This document shows, one piece after another, positions 1-7,272 of a stretch of 10,187 bases of DNA. Made by a program: the position numbers and the translations under genes. Every line of letters starts with the position of its first letter. Within the stretch, counting starts at the first letter, position 1. The notes under the pieces are model-generated. The model did no database searches and was not told the DNA's origin. It worked only from the letters and a program-made list of their open reading frames with translations. Source of the stretch: an uncultured Hyphomonadaceae bacterium (GTDB lineage Bacteria > Pseudomonadota > Alphaproteobacteria > Caulobacterales > Hyphomonadaceae); contig CALLCD010000286.1 in assembly GCA_938049795.1 (NCBI GenBank), positions 1 to 10,187 on the forward strand. The letters run 5' to 3'.

Positions 1-1
1 G

Positions 2-1204
2 CCTGTGGTGGCGCTTGGCAATCGGGTGCGCAAACAGGCCAAGCGGTCGCAAGAGCAAATGGAAGAGGTGACCTCGCTTCTGTCTGAGGGGTTTCAGTCG
101 GCGCGCACGGCGCGGGCTTATGGGCTTGAGCCTTATCAGAAGGACAAGGCGGCGCGCGGGTTTGGTGCGCGGGCGGCCCTTTTCCTCAAAGTGCTCAGGA
201 ACAAGGCGGCGGTTGATCCGATTCTGGAGGTTGCGGGTGGCTTGGCGATTGCGGGTGTGCTGGCATTTTCGGCTTGGCGGATTTCGAGCGGGGCTTCGAG
301 CATTGGCGACTTTCTCGGCTTTATTGCGCTGATCGCGGTGGCGGCGCCGGAAGTGCGGGCGCTGGGCGGGTTGAGCGCGCTGGCACAGGAAGCACGGGCG
401 GCGGGCGAGCGGTTCTACGAGATTGTCGATGCGCCGAACCGGACCGAGGATGGTGCTGCGGTGTTGGGCAAAGTCGAGGGTGGCATTCGTTTTGAGGACG
501 TGCATTTTTCCTATGGCGGGAGCGGTGACGCGGCGCTGAAGGGGCTTGAGTTCGAGATCAAGGCCGGTGAGCGGGTTGCGATTGTTGGCGCGTCGGGGGC
601 GGGGAAATCGACGCTGTTTAATCTGTTGCTACGGCTTTACGATCCGTCCTCGGGGCGGGTGCTGGTGGATGGTGTGGATGTGTCGGAGGTGTCTGTTGCG
701 ACGCTGCGGGGGGCGATGGCGCTGGTCGAGCAGGAGCCGGTTTTGTTTGATGATACGGTGGCGGCGAATATCGGGTTCGGGCGTGTGTCGGCGGCGCGCG
801 AGGAGATCATCGCGGCGGCAAAATTGGCCTATGCGGATGAATTTATCTCTGATCTGGCAGAGGGATATGACGCGCCGGTGGGCGAACGGGGAAGCCGGTT
901 TTCAGGTGGGCAGAAACAAAGGCTGGCATTGGCGCGGGCGGTTTTGCGCGATGCGCCGATCCTGTTGCTGGACGAGGCGACGAGTGCGCTGGATGCGACG
1001 AGTGAGGCGGCGGTGCAGGCGGCTTTGCAGGCGTTTTCGGCTGGGCGCACGGTGCTGGTGATTGCGCATACGCTGGTTTCTGTGCGCTGGGCGGACCGGA
1101 TTTTGGTGCTCGATGGGGGGCGCGTGGTCGAGGACGGCACGCATGAGGCATTGCTCGCGCGTGATGGGGTCTATGCACGATTGGTGCGTGATCAGTTGAG
1201 TTGA
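2..1204 (+). CDS. ABC exporter, fused permease-ATPase, 3' part only
   Basis: This is the C-terminal 400 or so residues of an ABCB-type half-transporter; the reading frame is open to the left edge, so the true start lies outside the window. Numbering from the GTG at 5, residues 1-60 look like the cytoplasmic extension of helix 4 with coupling-helix sequence, and about 68-125 hold the last two membrane segments. The nucleotide-binding domain follows: Walker A GASGAGKST at 195-203, a Q-loop in ALVEQEP, signature SGGQ at 300-303, Walker B ILLLDEATSALD with D323 and E324, and the H-loop histidine at 355. All ATPase motifs are intact and the C-terminus is complete. The family dimerises in the inner membrane and exports lipids, drugs or peptides; nothing here identifies the substrate. 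The next gene converges on it. Family assignment is secure; substrate is unknown. Confidence 0.95.
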   Translation, partial: PVVALGNRVRKQAKRSQEQMEEVTSLLSEGFQSARTARAYGLEPYQKDKAARGFGARAALFLKVLRNKAAVDPILEVAGGLAIAGVLAFSAWRISSGASSIGDFLGFIALIAVAAPEVRALGGLSALAQEARAAGERFYEIVDAPNRTEDGAAVLGKVEGGIRFEDVHFSYGGSGDAALKGLEFEIKAGERVAIVGASGAGKSTLFNLLLRLYDPSSGRVLVDGVDVSEVSVATLRGAMALVEQEPVLFDDTVAANIGFGRVSAAREEIIAAAKLAYADEFISDLAEGYDAPVGERGSRFSGGQKQRLALARAVLRDAPILLLDEATSALDATSEAAVQAALQAFSAGRTVLVIAHTLVSVRWADRILVLDGGRVVEDGTHEALLARDGVYARLVRDQLS

Positions 1205-1225
1205 GTTGGCGCGCGCGGGGCATAG

Positions 1226-1259
1226 AAAAACCGGCAACACATGGGGGGTTCTGCCGGTT
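1226..1259 (-). terminator. Rho-independent terminator of the outer-membrane protein gene
   Basis: AACCGGCA (1229-1236) pairs perfectly with TGCCGGTT (1252-1259) around a 15-nt loop. On the minus strand the stem is followed directly by a T-run (complement of AAAAA at 1226-1230), the arrangement of an intrinsic terminator. It starts 24 bp past the stop of the minus-strand barrel gene. On the plus strand no T-run follows, so it would serve the ABC gene less well. Confidence 0.75.
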
Positions 1260-1283
1260 CTGATATGGTCTTTGGGCGGATGA

Positions 1284-2078
1284 TTAGAAGCGGTAGCGCA
1301 TACCCGCTGACAGGGTGAACCCGTCGGGCCGGTCGCTGACATCGGCATTGAACAGGTCTGCGGTGCCGCCGCCAAGGAAACGGCGCTCGGCGTCGATGCC
1401 ATAGGTCTTCAGATAGCGGCCTTCGCCATAGACTTCGACTTTTTCAGTGACGAAGACGGTGGCGCCAATCGCGGTCTGGGTCGCAAAGCCGGTGTCTTCG
1501 CCAGTGACGCCGAAAGCGGGCGCAGGCGCGAAGGGGGCTGCGGGCGGGACATAAAGGACATTGGTGTCAATAATGCCGACGCCGAAACCGCCGCCAAAAT
1601 AGGGGACGATAAGCTGGTCGTCGCGCCATTGGACGTCGGTGTAATTGTTGGCGAAAATGAACAGGCTTTCCTGCGATCCGGTGAAGATCTGGTTGCCGCC
1701 ATTAAAGCTGCCATCACTGACATCCGCGTCGAGATAGCTCACTTCAAGCTCGATGCGCGGATGGAACAGGCCCCAGAACTGGAAGGGAAGCTGATAGCCG
1801 ATGGCGCCGCCGAAATAGATGTCGGTGCCGAACTCGACATCGACATTGGCCGGTGCGCCTGCAACGCTGCCGCCGACGGCTGCGGGAATGGCTGGATCGG
1901 GATTTTGGACGCCTTCAAAGCTGGCGTCGCCCGGGAAGCCTGCGCCGACAAAGGCGGAGACATAGAAGCTGCTATCGGCAGGCTCTGCGCCGAACAGGCC
2001 TTGTGCGGTGGCTGTGGCCGACAAGCAGGTGGCGGCGAGGAGGGAGGAGAGGCCGAGTTTTGTAAGTATGGATGACAT
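1284..2078 (-). CDS. Outer-membrane beta-barrel protein
   Basis: A 264-residue secreted protein. I chose the ATG at 2078 because it is preceded by AAAAGGA (2090-2096 on the complement, 11 nt spacing) and begins a textbook signal peptide: basic residue at 7, hydrophobic core LGLSSLLAATCLS, and probable cleavage after ATA at residue 25. An open frame extends 52 codons further upstream but that part looks non-coding. The mature part of about 239 residues has alternating aromatic/polar strands rich in Gly, Tyr and Phe (for example YVSAFVGAGFPG and GGGFGVGIIDTN) and ends in GMRYRF. The terminal Phe is the usual BAM-recognition signal of outer-membrane barrels. Size suggests 8-10 strands, similar to OmpA-like or porin-family small barrels. 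Function is not evident. It has its own promoter region, divergent from pyrC, and its own terminator. Confidence 0.88.
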   Translation of the reverse strand: MSSILTKLGLSSLLAATCLSATATAQGLFGAEPADSSFYVSAFVGAGFPGDASFEGVQNPDPAIPAAVGGSVAGAPANVDVEFGTDIYFGGAIGYQLPFQFWGLFHPRIELEVSYLDADVSDGSFNGGNQIFTGSQESLFIFANNYTDVQWRDDQLIVPYFGGGFGVGIIDTNVLYVPPAAPFAPAPAFGVTGEDTGFATQTAIGATVFVTEKVEVYGEGRYLKTYGIDAERRFLGGGTADLFNADVSDRPDGFTLSAGMRYRF

Positions 2079-2314
2079 TGAATTTATGATCCTTTTATGA
2101 TGTGCACCGGTTGGGAAGGTGCTGCGTTTGTCTATCATCGAAAGGGGCGCGCCGAGATTACATTCGCGTGACCTTCTGCCTTGAGCCGGGTGTGTTGCCG
2201 TGAGGACACATGTGGGCGGCGCGGCGGGGAGCAAATCTCACGTTTCGCTTTTGTCACGGTCTGCTAAAAGGAGCGTGGAATGGACCTCAGCGAACAGATT
2301 TAAGGTGGATTGTG
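2079..2314. promoter_or_regulatory. Divergent intergenic region, barrel gene and pyrC
   Basis: These 236 bp separate the two divergent start codons and must hold both promoters. I cannot point to a convincing -35/-10 pair for either gene. Visible items are the barrel Shine-Dalgarno (complement of 2090-2096) flanked by a doubled ATCATAAA on that strand, and on the pyrC side AAAAGGAG (2266-2273) serving a short leader ORF, then AAGGTGG (2302-2308) serving pyrC itself. Confidence 0.5.
2280..2303 (+). CDS. Putative 7-codon leader ORF upstream of pyrC
   Basis: ATG at 2280 begins a 7-residue reading frame, MDLSEQI, ending at TAA 2301-2303. It has a near-perfect Shine-Dalgarno AAAAGGAG (2266-2273) at 6 nt spacing, as good as any in the window. 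That ribosome site is about 41 nt from the pyrC ATG and in another frame, so it cannot be serving pyrC directly. The leader stop overlaps the pyrC Shine-Dalgarno AAGGTGG (2302-2308), an arrangement suited to translational coupling. Seen: spacing and ORF. Inferred: that it is translated. It may be chance. Confidence 0.4.
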   Translation: MDLSEQI

Positions 2315-3655
2315 ATGACCCGGACATATGACGTACTCATTCGCGGGGGCACGATTGTCTCGCCCGGTGGCGAAGGGCTGGCCGATATTGGCGTGATTGG
2401 CGGCAAGATTGCCGAGATTGGCGCGCTTGGCGGGGCGTCGGCGGGCGAGGTGTTCGAGGCGGGGGGCTTGCATGTTTTGCCGGGCGTGGTGGACAGTCAG
2501 GTGCATTTCCGTGAGCCGGGGCTTGAGCATAAGGAAGATCTGGAGACGGGCGCACGCTCGGCCGCGCTTGGCGGCGTGACGGCCGTGTTCGAAATGCCGA
2601 ACACGAATCCCTCGACGACGACGCCTGATCTGATGGAAGACAAGCTGGCGCGCGCCAAGGGGCGGATGGATGTCGACCATGCGTTTTATGCAGGTGCAAC
2701 GAAAGAGAACCCGCATCTGTTGGCCGAGATGGAGCGCATGGCCGGATGCTGCGGGGTGAAAGTGTTTATGGGCTCGTCTACGGGGTCTTTGCTGGTTGAT
2801 GATGATGCGGGGGTCGAAGCGGTGTTGCGGGCGATTAAGCGGCGTGCGGCGTTTCATTCTGAAGATGAGTTTCGCCTGAAAGAGCGCGCGCATCTGGCGG
2901 TGCAGGGGGACTGGAATTCGCATCCCGTGGTGCGCGATGTCGAGACGGCGGTGTCGTCGACCACGCGGCTGATCCGGATTGCGCGCAAGACGGGCAAGCG
3001 CATCCATGTGCTGCATATTTCAACGGCGGAAGAGTTGGAGCTATTGCGTGAGGCGAAGGATGTGGCGAGTGTGGAATGTCTGCCCCAGCATCTGACTTTG
3101 GAAGCGCCCGAGGCTTATGACCGGCTGGGGGCTTATGCGCAGATGAATCCGCCGATCCGCGAGGGTCGCCACAGGGACGCTTTGTGGCGGGCGCTTAATT
3201 CGGGGATTGTCGATGTGATGGGCTCGGACCATGCGCCGCACACGATCGAAGAGAAAGCGCGGCCCTATCCGGCCTCGCCCTCGGGGATGCCGGGGGTGCA
3301 GACGATCGTGCCGCTGATGCTGACCCATGTGGCCAATGGCAAGCTGACCTTGCAACGCTTTGTTGAGCTGACAAGCGCAGGGCCGCAGCGTGTGTTTGGT
3401 ATGGCTGATAAGGGGCGGATCGCTGAAGGCTATGATGGCGACTTTACGATTGTGGATCTCAAGCGGAAGGAGACGATTACGACAGAATGGTCGAGATCTA
3501 AGTGCGGCTGGACGCCTTTTGACGGGTTCGAGACGACGGGCTGGCCGATTGCGACGATCATTCGCGGTCATGTCGTGATGCGTGAGGGGGAAATTTTGCG
3601 CAAGGGCGGCGGGCAGCCGGTGCGGTTTAACGAGACGCTTTCTGCGGAAAGCTAG
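2315..3655 (+). CDS. pyrC: Dihydroorotase (amidohydrolase family)
   Basis: A 446-residue cytoplasmic metallohydrolase that would interconvert N-carbamoyl-aspartate and dihydroorotate, step three of pyrimidine synthesis. The ATG at 2315 has AAGGTGG at 6 nt; a GTG sits immediately before it as an alternative. Family marks: DSQVHFREPGLEHKED (60-75) with H64 and R66, MPNTNP with N96, GVKVFMGSSTG with K149 (candidate carboxylated lysine), FHSED with H181, LHIST with H234, QHLTLE with H259 and GSDHAPH with D305. Length fits class I dihydroorotases. Odd point: the usual HxH metal pair at the first strand reads Q62-x-H64. I recall DSQVHFREPG in other alphaproteobacterial dihydroorotases, so this is probably a lineage trait rather than damage, but I cannot check it here. 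Related hydantoinases or allantoinases are the main alternative. pyrB lies about 6 kb downstream, so the pair is not in one operon here. Confidence 0.9.
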   Translation: MTRTYDVLIRGGTIVSPGGEGLADIGVIGGKIAEIGALGGASAGEVFEAGGLHVLPGVVDSQVHFREPGLEHKEDLETGARSAALGGVTAVFEMPNTNPSTTTPDLMEDKLARAKGRMDVDHAFYAGATKENPHLLAEMERMAGCCGVKVFMGSSTGSLLVDDDAGVEAVLRAIKRRAAFHSEDEFRLKERAHLAVQGDWNSHPVVRDVETAVSSTTRLIRIARKTGKRIHVLHISTAEELELLREAKDVASVECLPQHLTLEAPEAYDRLGAYAQMNPPIREGRHRDALWRALNSGIVDVMGSDHAPHTIEEKARPYPASPSGMPGVQTIVPLMLTHVANGKLTLQRFVELTSAGPQRVFGMADKGRIAEGYDGDFTIVDLKRKETITTEWSRSKCGWTPFDGFETTGWPIATIIRGHVVMREGEILRKGGGQPVRFNETLSAES

Positions 3656-3760
3656 ATGAATACTGCACAACGGGGGTGGTATTTAGGCGCGAACATCTTT
3701 AAACAGGGTTTCGGAGCGGGACTACACTTGCTTCAGCCATGATCCCCTTTTTGGCAAAAT

Positions 3761-3811
3761 TGGCTCACAATCGCCGGACATTCTTTTTTGAATGACTTCG
3801 ATTGTGAGCCA
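3761..3811. terminator. Perfect 13-bp inverted repeat between convergent genes, probable bidirectional terminator
   Basis: TGGCTCACAATCG (3761-3773) is exactly inverted as CGATTGTGAGCCA (3799-3811) around a 25-nt loop. The loop itself contains CATTC (3779-3783), six T, GAATG (3790-3794), a nested 5-bp stem. It lies 105 bp after the pyrC stop and 51 bp after the helicase stop, where a shared terminator is expected. The T-tracts that follow are short on both strands (AATTTTG on minus, ATATTTGT on plus), so termination is inferred mainly from position and stem perfection. Confidence 0.6.
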
Positions 3812-3862
3812 TATTTGTATCTGGGCTCAGGCGCGGGGGCGCGGGCCGCTTTTGTTTGCGTT

Positions 3863-5938
3863 CTATTTTTTGGATTGGGATTTTTTCCGCAAGCGGCTTT
3901 TCATTGTTGATGTTTTCTTGGTGCCGCGTGAGGGCGGGGCGTTGCCGCTCGATTTGGGGGCTTTGCGTTTGAACGGTTTGTCGCCGCCTGCGCCTGTGCC
4001 CGCACGTTTCTTGAAGGGTTTGCGCTGTTCGGGGCGGTCGGGGCGTTCGCTTCGTTCAGGTCTTTCGGGCCGGTCGCTGAAATCGCCCTTGGGTTTGGCG
4101 GATTTTTTATAGGGTTTGGATTTATTGGGCGGGCCGTCTTTGCCGCCGCCAAATTTTTTGCCACCCGGTTTGCCGCCGAATTTCTCGCCACCGGGGCGAC
4201 GGGCTGGGCGGGGGCCGGAGGGGCGTTTGCTGCGGGGCGGGCGGGCGTCGCCAGCGTCTTCGGTGAGGACTTGCGGGACGCCATCAATTTTGGTGACGGA
4301 GATGGATTTCTCGAGCAGCATGTCCTTGCCGATGGCTTTGAGGAAGCCTTCTGTGCTGGCCGGAGCCAATTCGACGAAGGTGACATTCGGGTGGACACGG
4401 ATGGCTCCGATGGCGGATTTGTCGAGCTTGCCTTCCTTGCAGAGCATGGGCAGGAGCCAGCGCGCTTCGGCGGTCTGGTTGGCGCCGACCGACAGGGAGA
4501 ACCATTCGCCATTTGCAAAATCATCGCTGCGGGGTTTGCGTTCGCGCGGGGGGCGGTCTGCGCGCTCGGCTCTGTCTCTGCCGCGCTCATTGCGGTCACG
4601 TTTCTCGCGTGGGGGACGTTGGTCACGCACTTCGCCAAGCTCTTCGGGGGCGGATTTTTCTTCGCGCTTTAGACGGACAATGGCGCCGGCGATCTGGTCT
4701 GCGCCATAGCGTTCGAGCAGCGCTGTGGCGAGGGCTTTGTCTTCGTCGCGAAGGAGTTCGGAAAAAATCGGGTTTTCGAGTAGGCGCTCATTGTCCTTGT
4801 TCCGGACATCTTCAGCGGAGGGCGGTTTGACCCAATCGGCGTCGATCTTGGCGTTTTGTAAGAGGCGTTCGGTGCGGCGGCGGTCGGATGGGCCGATGAT
4901 CAGTGCCGAGACGCCTTTGCGGCCTGCGCGGCCAGTCCGGCCTGAGCGGTGCAAGAGGCCTTCGCGGTTTTTCGGCAGATCGGCATGGATGACAAGTTCG
5001 AGGTCGGGCAAGTCGATCCCGCGTGCGGCGACATCGGTGGCGATGCAGACTTTGGCGCGGCCGTCCCGCATGGCTTGCAGAGCATGGGAGCGTTCTTTCT
5101 GGCTGAACTCACCGGAGAGGGCAACGGCGGAAAAGCCGCGATTGTTCATGCGCGAATGGATGCGGTTGACCGCCGCGCGCGTGGCGCAGAAGACAATCGC
5201 GTTCTTGGCATCATAATAGCGCAAGATATTGACCAGTGCGTTTTCCTTGTCGCCATGAGCGACGGTGATGGCGCGGTATTCAATATCCGTGTGCTGAGAT
5301 TTCTCTGCAACCGTGTTTACGCGGACGGCTTCGTTCTGGTACGTCTTGGCGAGATTGGCGATGGAGCGCGAGACGGTGGCCGAGAACATCAGCGTGCGGC
5401 GTTCTTCGGGAGCGGCATCGAGAATGGTCTGCAACTCGTCGCGAAAGCCCATATCGAGCATTTCGTCGGCTTCGTCGAGGGTGACGATTTTCAGCTCGTC
5501 CATGTTGAGCGAGCCGCGACTGACATGATCGACGAGACGCCCGGGGGTGCCGACAACGATGTGTGCGCCCTGATTGAGCGCGCGGCGTTCGTCGCGCATG
5601 TCCATGCCGCCGACACAAGACGCGATGCGCGCACCGGCCTTGGCAAACAGCCATTCAAGCTCGCGTTTGACCTGCAAGGCGAGCTCACGCGTCGGCGCGA
5701 TGACGAGCATGAAGGGCAGATCGGCGCGGTCGAGGCGGCCGTCTTCATTGAGCATGTCAGCGGCCGCCGCAATGCCGAACGCAACGGTTTTGCCCGAGCC
5801 CGTTTGCGCGGAGACGAGCAGGTCTTTGCCGGCAAGATCGGGGTCAAGCATGGCGGTCTGGACGGGCGTTAAGGTTTCATATCCGCGAGCGGACAGGGCT
5901 TCGGCGAGCGCGGGCGCGACACCTTCAAAATGGGTCAT
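3863..5938 (-). CDS. DEAD-box RNA helicase with DbpA RNA-binding domain and long basic tail
   Basis: A 691-residue ATP-dependent RNA helicase of the DeaD/CsdA type, expected to act in ribosome assembly, RNA decay or cold adaptation. Start chosen at ATG 5938 (MTHFEGV), where homologues begin; a GTG 20 codons upstream is open but looks non-coding. Motifs: Q-motif around TLTPVQ, I AQTGSGKT 44-51, Ia PTRELALQ 82-89, Ib TPGRLVDH 131-138, II DEAD 155-158, III SAT 186-188, VI HRSGRTGR 330-337. An Arg/Glu-rich linker (about 430-470) leads to a DbpA-type RNA-binding fold (about 477-553). The last 130 residues are disordered, Lys/Gly/Pro/Arg-rich, with FGGK and RPER-type repeats. The DbpA domain in DbpA itself reads 23S rRNA; target here is unknown. 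It is last in a minus-strand series, 134 bp after the glycosylase gene, so it may have its own promoter. Helicase identity is secure; the symbol deaD would fit but is not proven. Confidence 0.95.
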   Translation of the reverse strand: MTHFEGVAPALAEALSARGYETLTPVQTAMLDPDLAGKDLLVSAQTGSGKTVAFGIAAAADMLNEDGRLDRADLPFMLVIAPTRELALQVKRELEWLFAKAGARIASCVGGMDMRDERRALNQGAHIVVGTPGRLVDHVSRGSLNMDELKIVTLDEADEMLDMGFRDELQTILDAAPEERRTLMFSATVSRSIANLAKTYQNEAVRVNTVAEKSQHTDIEYRAITVAHGDKENALVNILRYYDAKNAIVFCATRAAVNRIHSRMNNRGFSAVALSGEFSQKERSHALQAMRDGRAKVCIATDVAARGIDLPDLELVIHADLPKNREGLLHRSGRTGRAGRKGVSALIIGPSDRRRTERLLQNAKIDADWVKPPSAEDVRNKDNERLLENPIFSELLRDEDKALATALLERYGADQIAGAIVRLKREEKSAPEELGEVRDQRPPREKRDRNERGRDRAERADRPPRERKPRSDDFANGEWFSLSVGANQTAEARWLLPMLCKEGKLDKSAIGAIRVHPNVTFVELAPASTEGFLKAIGKDMLLEKSISVTKIDGVPQVLTEDAGDARPPRSKRPSGPRPARRPGGEKFGGKPGGKKFGGGKDGPPNKSKPYKKSAKPKGDFSDRPERPERSERPDRPEQRKPFKKRAGTGAGGDKPFKRKAPKSSGNAPPSRGTKKTSTMKSRLRKKSQSKK

Positions 5939-6072
5939 GTGTTTTCTTTCAGGCTCGACATTTCGAGCTTTGGGGGAGGACGCGCGGTCCACCCTCACTG
6001 GTAGAAACTGACGCCTATACTGGTGCCTAGCGGTTACAAGGTCTCGGCGCGGGGCACAAGGGCTGGGGGCAT
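5939..6072 (-). promoter_or_regulatory. Helicase 5' leader with hairpin
   Basis: This gap between the glycosylase stop and the helicase start probably carries a helicase promoter, but I see no convincing -35/-10 pair. On the mRNA, GCTCGA (complement of 5963-5968) and TCGAGC (complement of 5953-5958) form a 6-bp stem with a 4-nt loop, ending only 14 nt before the helicase ATG. The only ribosome-site candidate is the purine stretch GAAAGAAAA between stem and start. Confidence 0.35.
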
Positions 6073-7245
6073 TTAGCCTATGACTGTATAGTCACGATCT
6101 ATTGAGCGCGCGCCGATGAACCGGGCGAGGCGGGCGGTTTCGGCGTCAAGTTTTTTGGCGCGGGCGGGGGTCCATTTTACGCCCTGCTCGGTCCAGAGTT
6201 TCTTGACGTGGAGCTTTGCGGATTTGCGGTCGGAGACGATCTCTATACGTCCGATCAGGCGAGCGCCTTCGAGCAGCGGGTAGATATAGTAGCCATAATC
6301 GCGCTTGGCGGCGGGGACGAAAATTTCGATCCGGTAGTCAAAGCCGAACAGGCGTTTGAGGCGTTTGCGGTCGCGGATGAGCGGGTCGAATGGGTTGAGG
6401 ATGCGCAGGCGCGTGGTTGGGGCGGGGGTATTGGCTAAGCGGGCTTCGATGTCTGGCAGGGCATAGGCTTTGTGCCATGTCTTGTCGGCCGCTTCGATCT
6501 CGACAGGGATGAGCCCAGCGCCATGCTCGGCGATCCATGTTTTGACCGTCGCTGCGCTCATCGCATCCCAGAAGCGCTTGATCTCGCCTTCATTGGCAAA
6601 GGCGAGGCGGTCGAGCGCGCCGCGATTGAGCCAGTTGATTTGTTCGGCGTCGGACCATTGTTGCGCGCTTATGTGCGGCGGAATGATGCGCGAGGAGAGG
6701 TCGTAGAACTTCTTGAAGTTTTCGCGGTGGGAGGTGGACAGCTCGCCCGCATACCAGAGATAATCGAGGGCCAATTTATGCGGCGGGCGGTTCCACATTT
6801 TCGGCTTGGGGTTTTTGACTTTGGTGTCGAAGGCGGCAGTCGAGAGCGGGCCTTCCGCTTCGATGCGCTCTAGCAGGTGATTGCGGCCATCGGCATCGAG
6901 CATATTGCGGTGCCATTCCCATTTGCGGACTTTCTTCTCCAAGCGGACGAACTGGCGACGCCATGCGGGGTAGAACTCCATTGGGAGCACGCTGGCATCA
7001 TGGGTGAAATGTTCGAACACGGATCGATCGGTGGAGAGGAGGTGTTCGAGCATGGGTTCGCGATAGTGCTGGGCGCGGCTCCAGAGGATATGGTGATGGG
7101 CGCGGGCGACGACCTGAATTGTATCAAGCTGGACAAAGCCGAGCTGTTTGATGATGCCGAGAATGTCGGGCGTGCCCGTGGGCGGACGCGAGAGGGCCTG
7201 CGCATCGAGCCAGAGATGGCGGGCATCGCGATTGGGGATGCGCAA
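6073..7245 (-). CDS. AlkX/YcaQ-like winged-helix DNA glycosylase
   Basis: A 390-residue member of the HTH_42 family, whose studied members AlkZ and E. coli YcaQ (AlkX) excise alkylated bases and unhook interstrand crosslinks. Recognisable parts: GFVQLDTIQVVARAHHHILW (36-55) with the Q-x-D catalytic pair Q39 and D41, as in the YcaQ branch (AlkZ has Q-x-Q); ALDYLWYAGEL...NFKKFYDL (159-183), the family wing motif; LNPFDPLIRDRKRLKRLFGF (283-302) and FVPAAKRDYGYY (309-320). Length is normal. The start is uncertain: the only standard codon upstream of IPNRD is TTG at 7245, with no Shine-Dalgarno, and an in-frame TAG (the stop of the preceding gene) lies 9 codons further up. The 27-bp gap suggests it relies on translational coupling to the acyl-CoA dehydrogenase. 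Family is clear; substrate specificity is inferred from the QLD motif. Confidence 0.87.
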   Translation of the reverse strand: MRIPNRDARHLWLDAQALSRPPTGTPDILGIIKQLGFVQLDTIQVVARAHHHILWSRAQHYREPMLEHLLSTDRSVFEHFTHDASVLPMEFYPAWRRQFVRLEKKVRKWEWHRNMLDADGRNHLLERIEAEGPLSTAAFDTKVKNPKPKMWNRPPHKLALDYLWYAGELSTSHRENFKKFYDLSSRIIPPHISAQQWSDAEQINWLNRGALDRLAFANEGEIKRFWDAMSAATVKTWIAEHGAGLIPVEIEAADKTWHKAYALPDIEARLANTPAPTTRLRILNPFDPLIRDRKRLKRLFGFDYRIEIFVPAAKRDYGYYIYPLLEGARLIGRIEIVSDRKSAKLHVKKLWTEQGVKWTPARAKKLDAETARLARFIGARSIDRDYTVIG

Positions 7246-7272
7246 GGGTGATATGTGCGCGGGCGGGGCCAG

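Noticed and set aside
2079..2234. 52-codon upstream extension of the barrel protein
   Set aside because: The signal peptide and Shine-Dalgarno mark the ATG at 2078; the extension would bury the signal peptide and lies in the divergent promoter region.
3656..3742. 28-codon frame beginning directly after the pyrC stop (TAGATGA)
   Set aside because: No ribosome site, no recognisable sequence, and it ends before the inverted repeat; probably chance.
3799..3811. Similarity of ATTGTGAGC to a lac operator half-site
   Set aside because: The two arms are 25 bp apart, unlike a lac operator, and the position between convergent genes fits a terminator better.
4949..5872. 307-codon plus-strand frame opposite the helicase
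   Set aside because: It is antisense to the conserved helicase core; the helicase carries all DEAD-box motifs, and the mirror frame has no recognisable domain and arises from GC-biased codons.
5978..5990. GGAC/GTCC short palindrome upstream of the helicase
   Set aside because: Four-base arms in GC-rich DNA are expected by chance.
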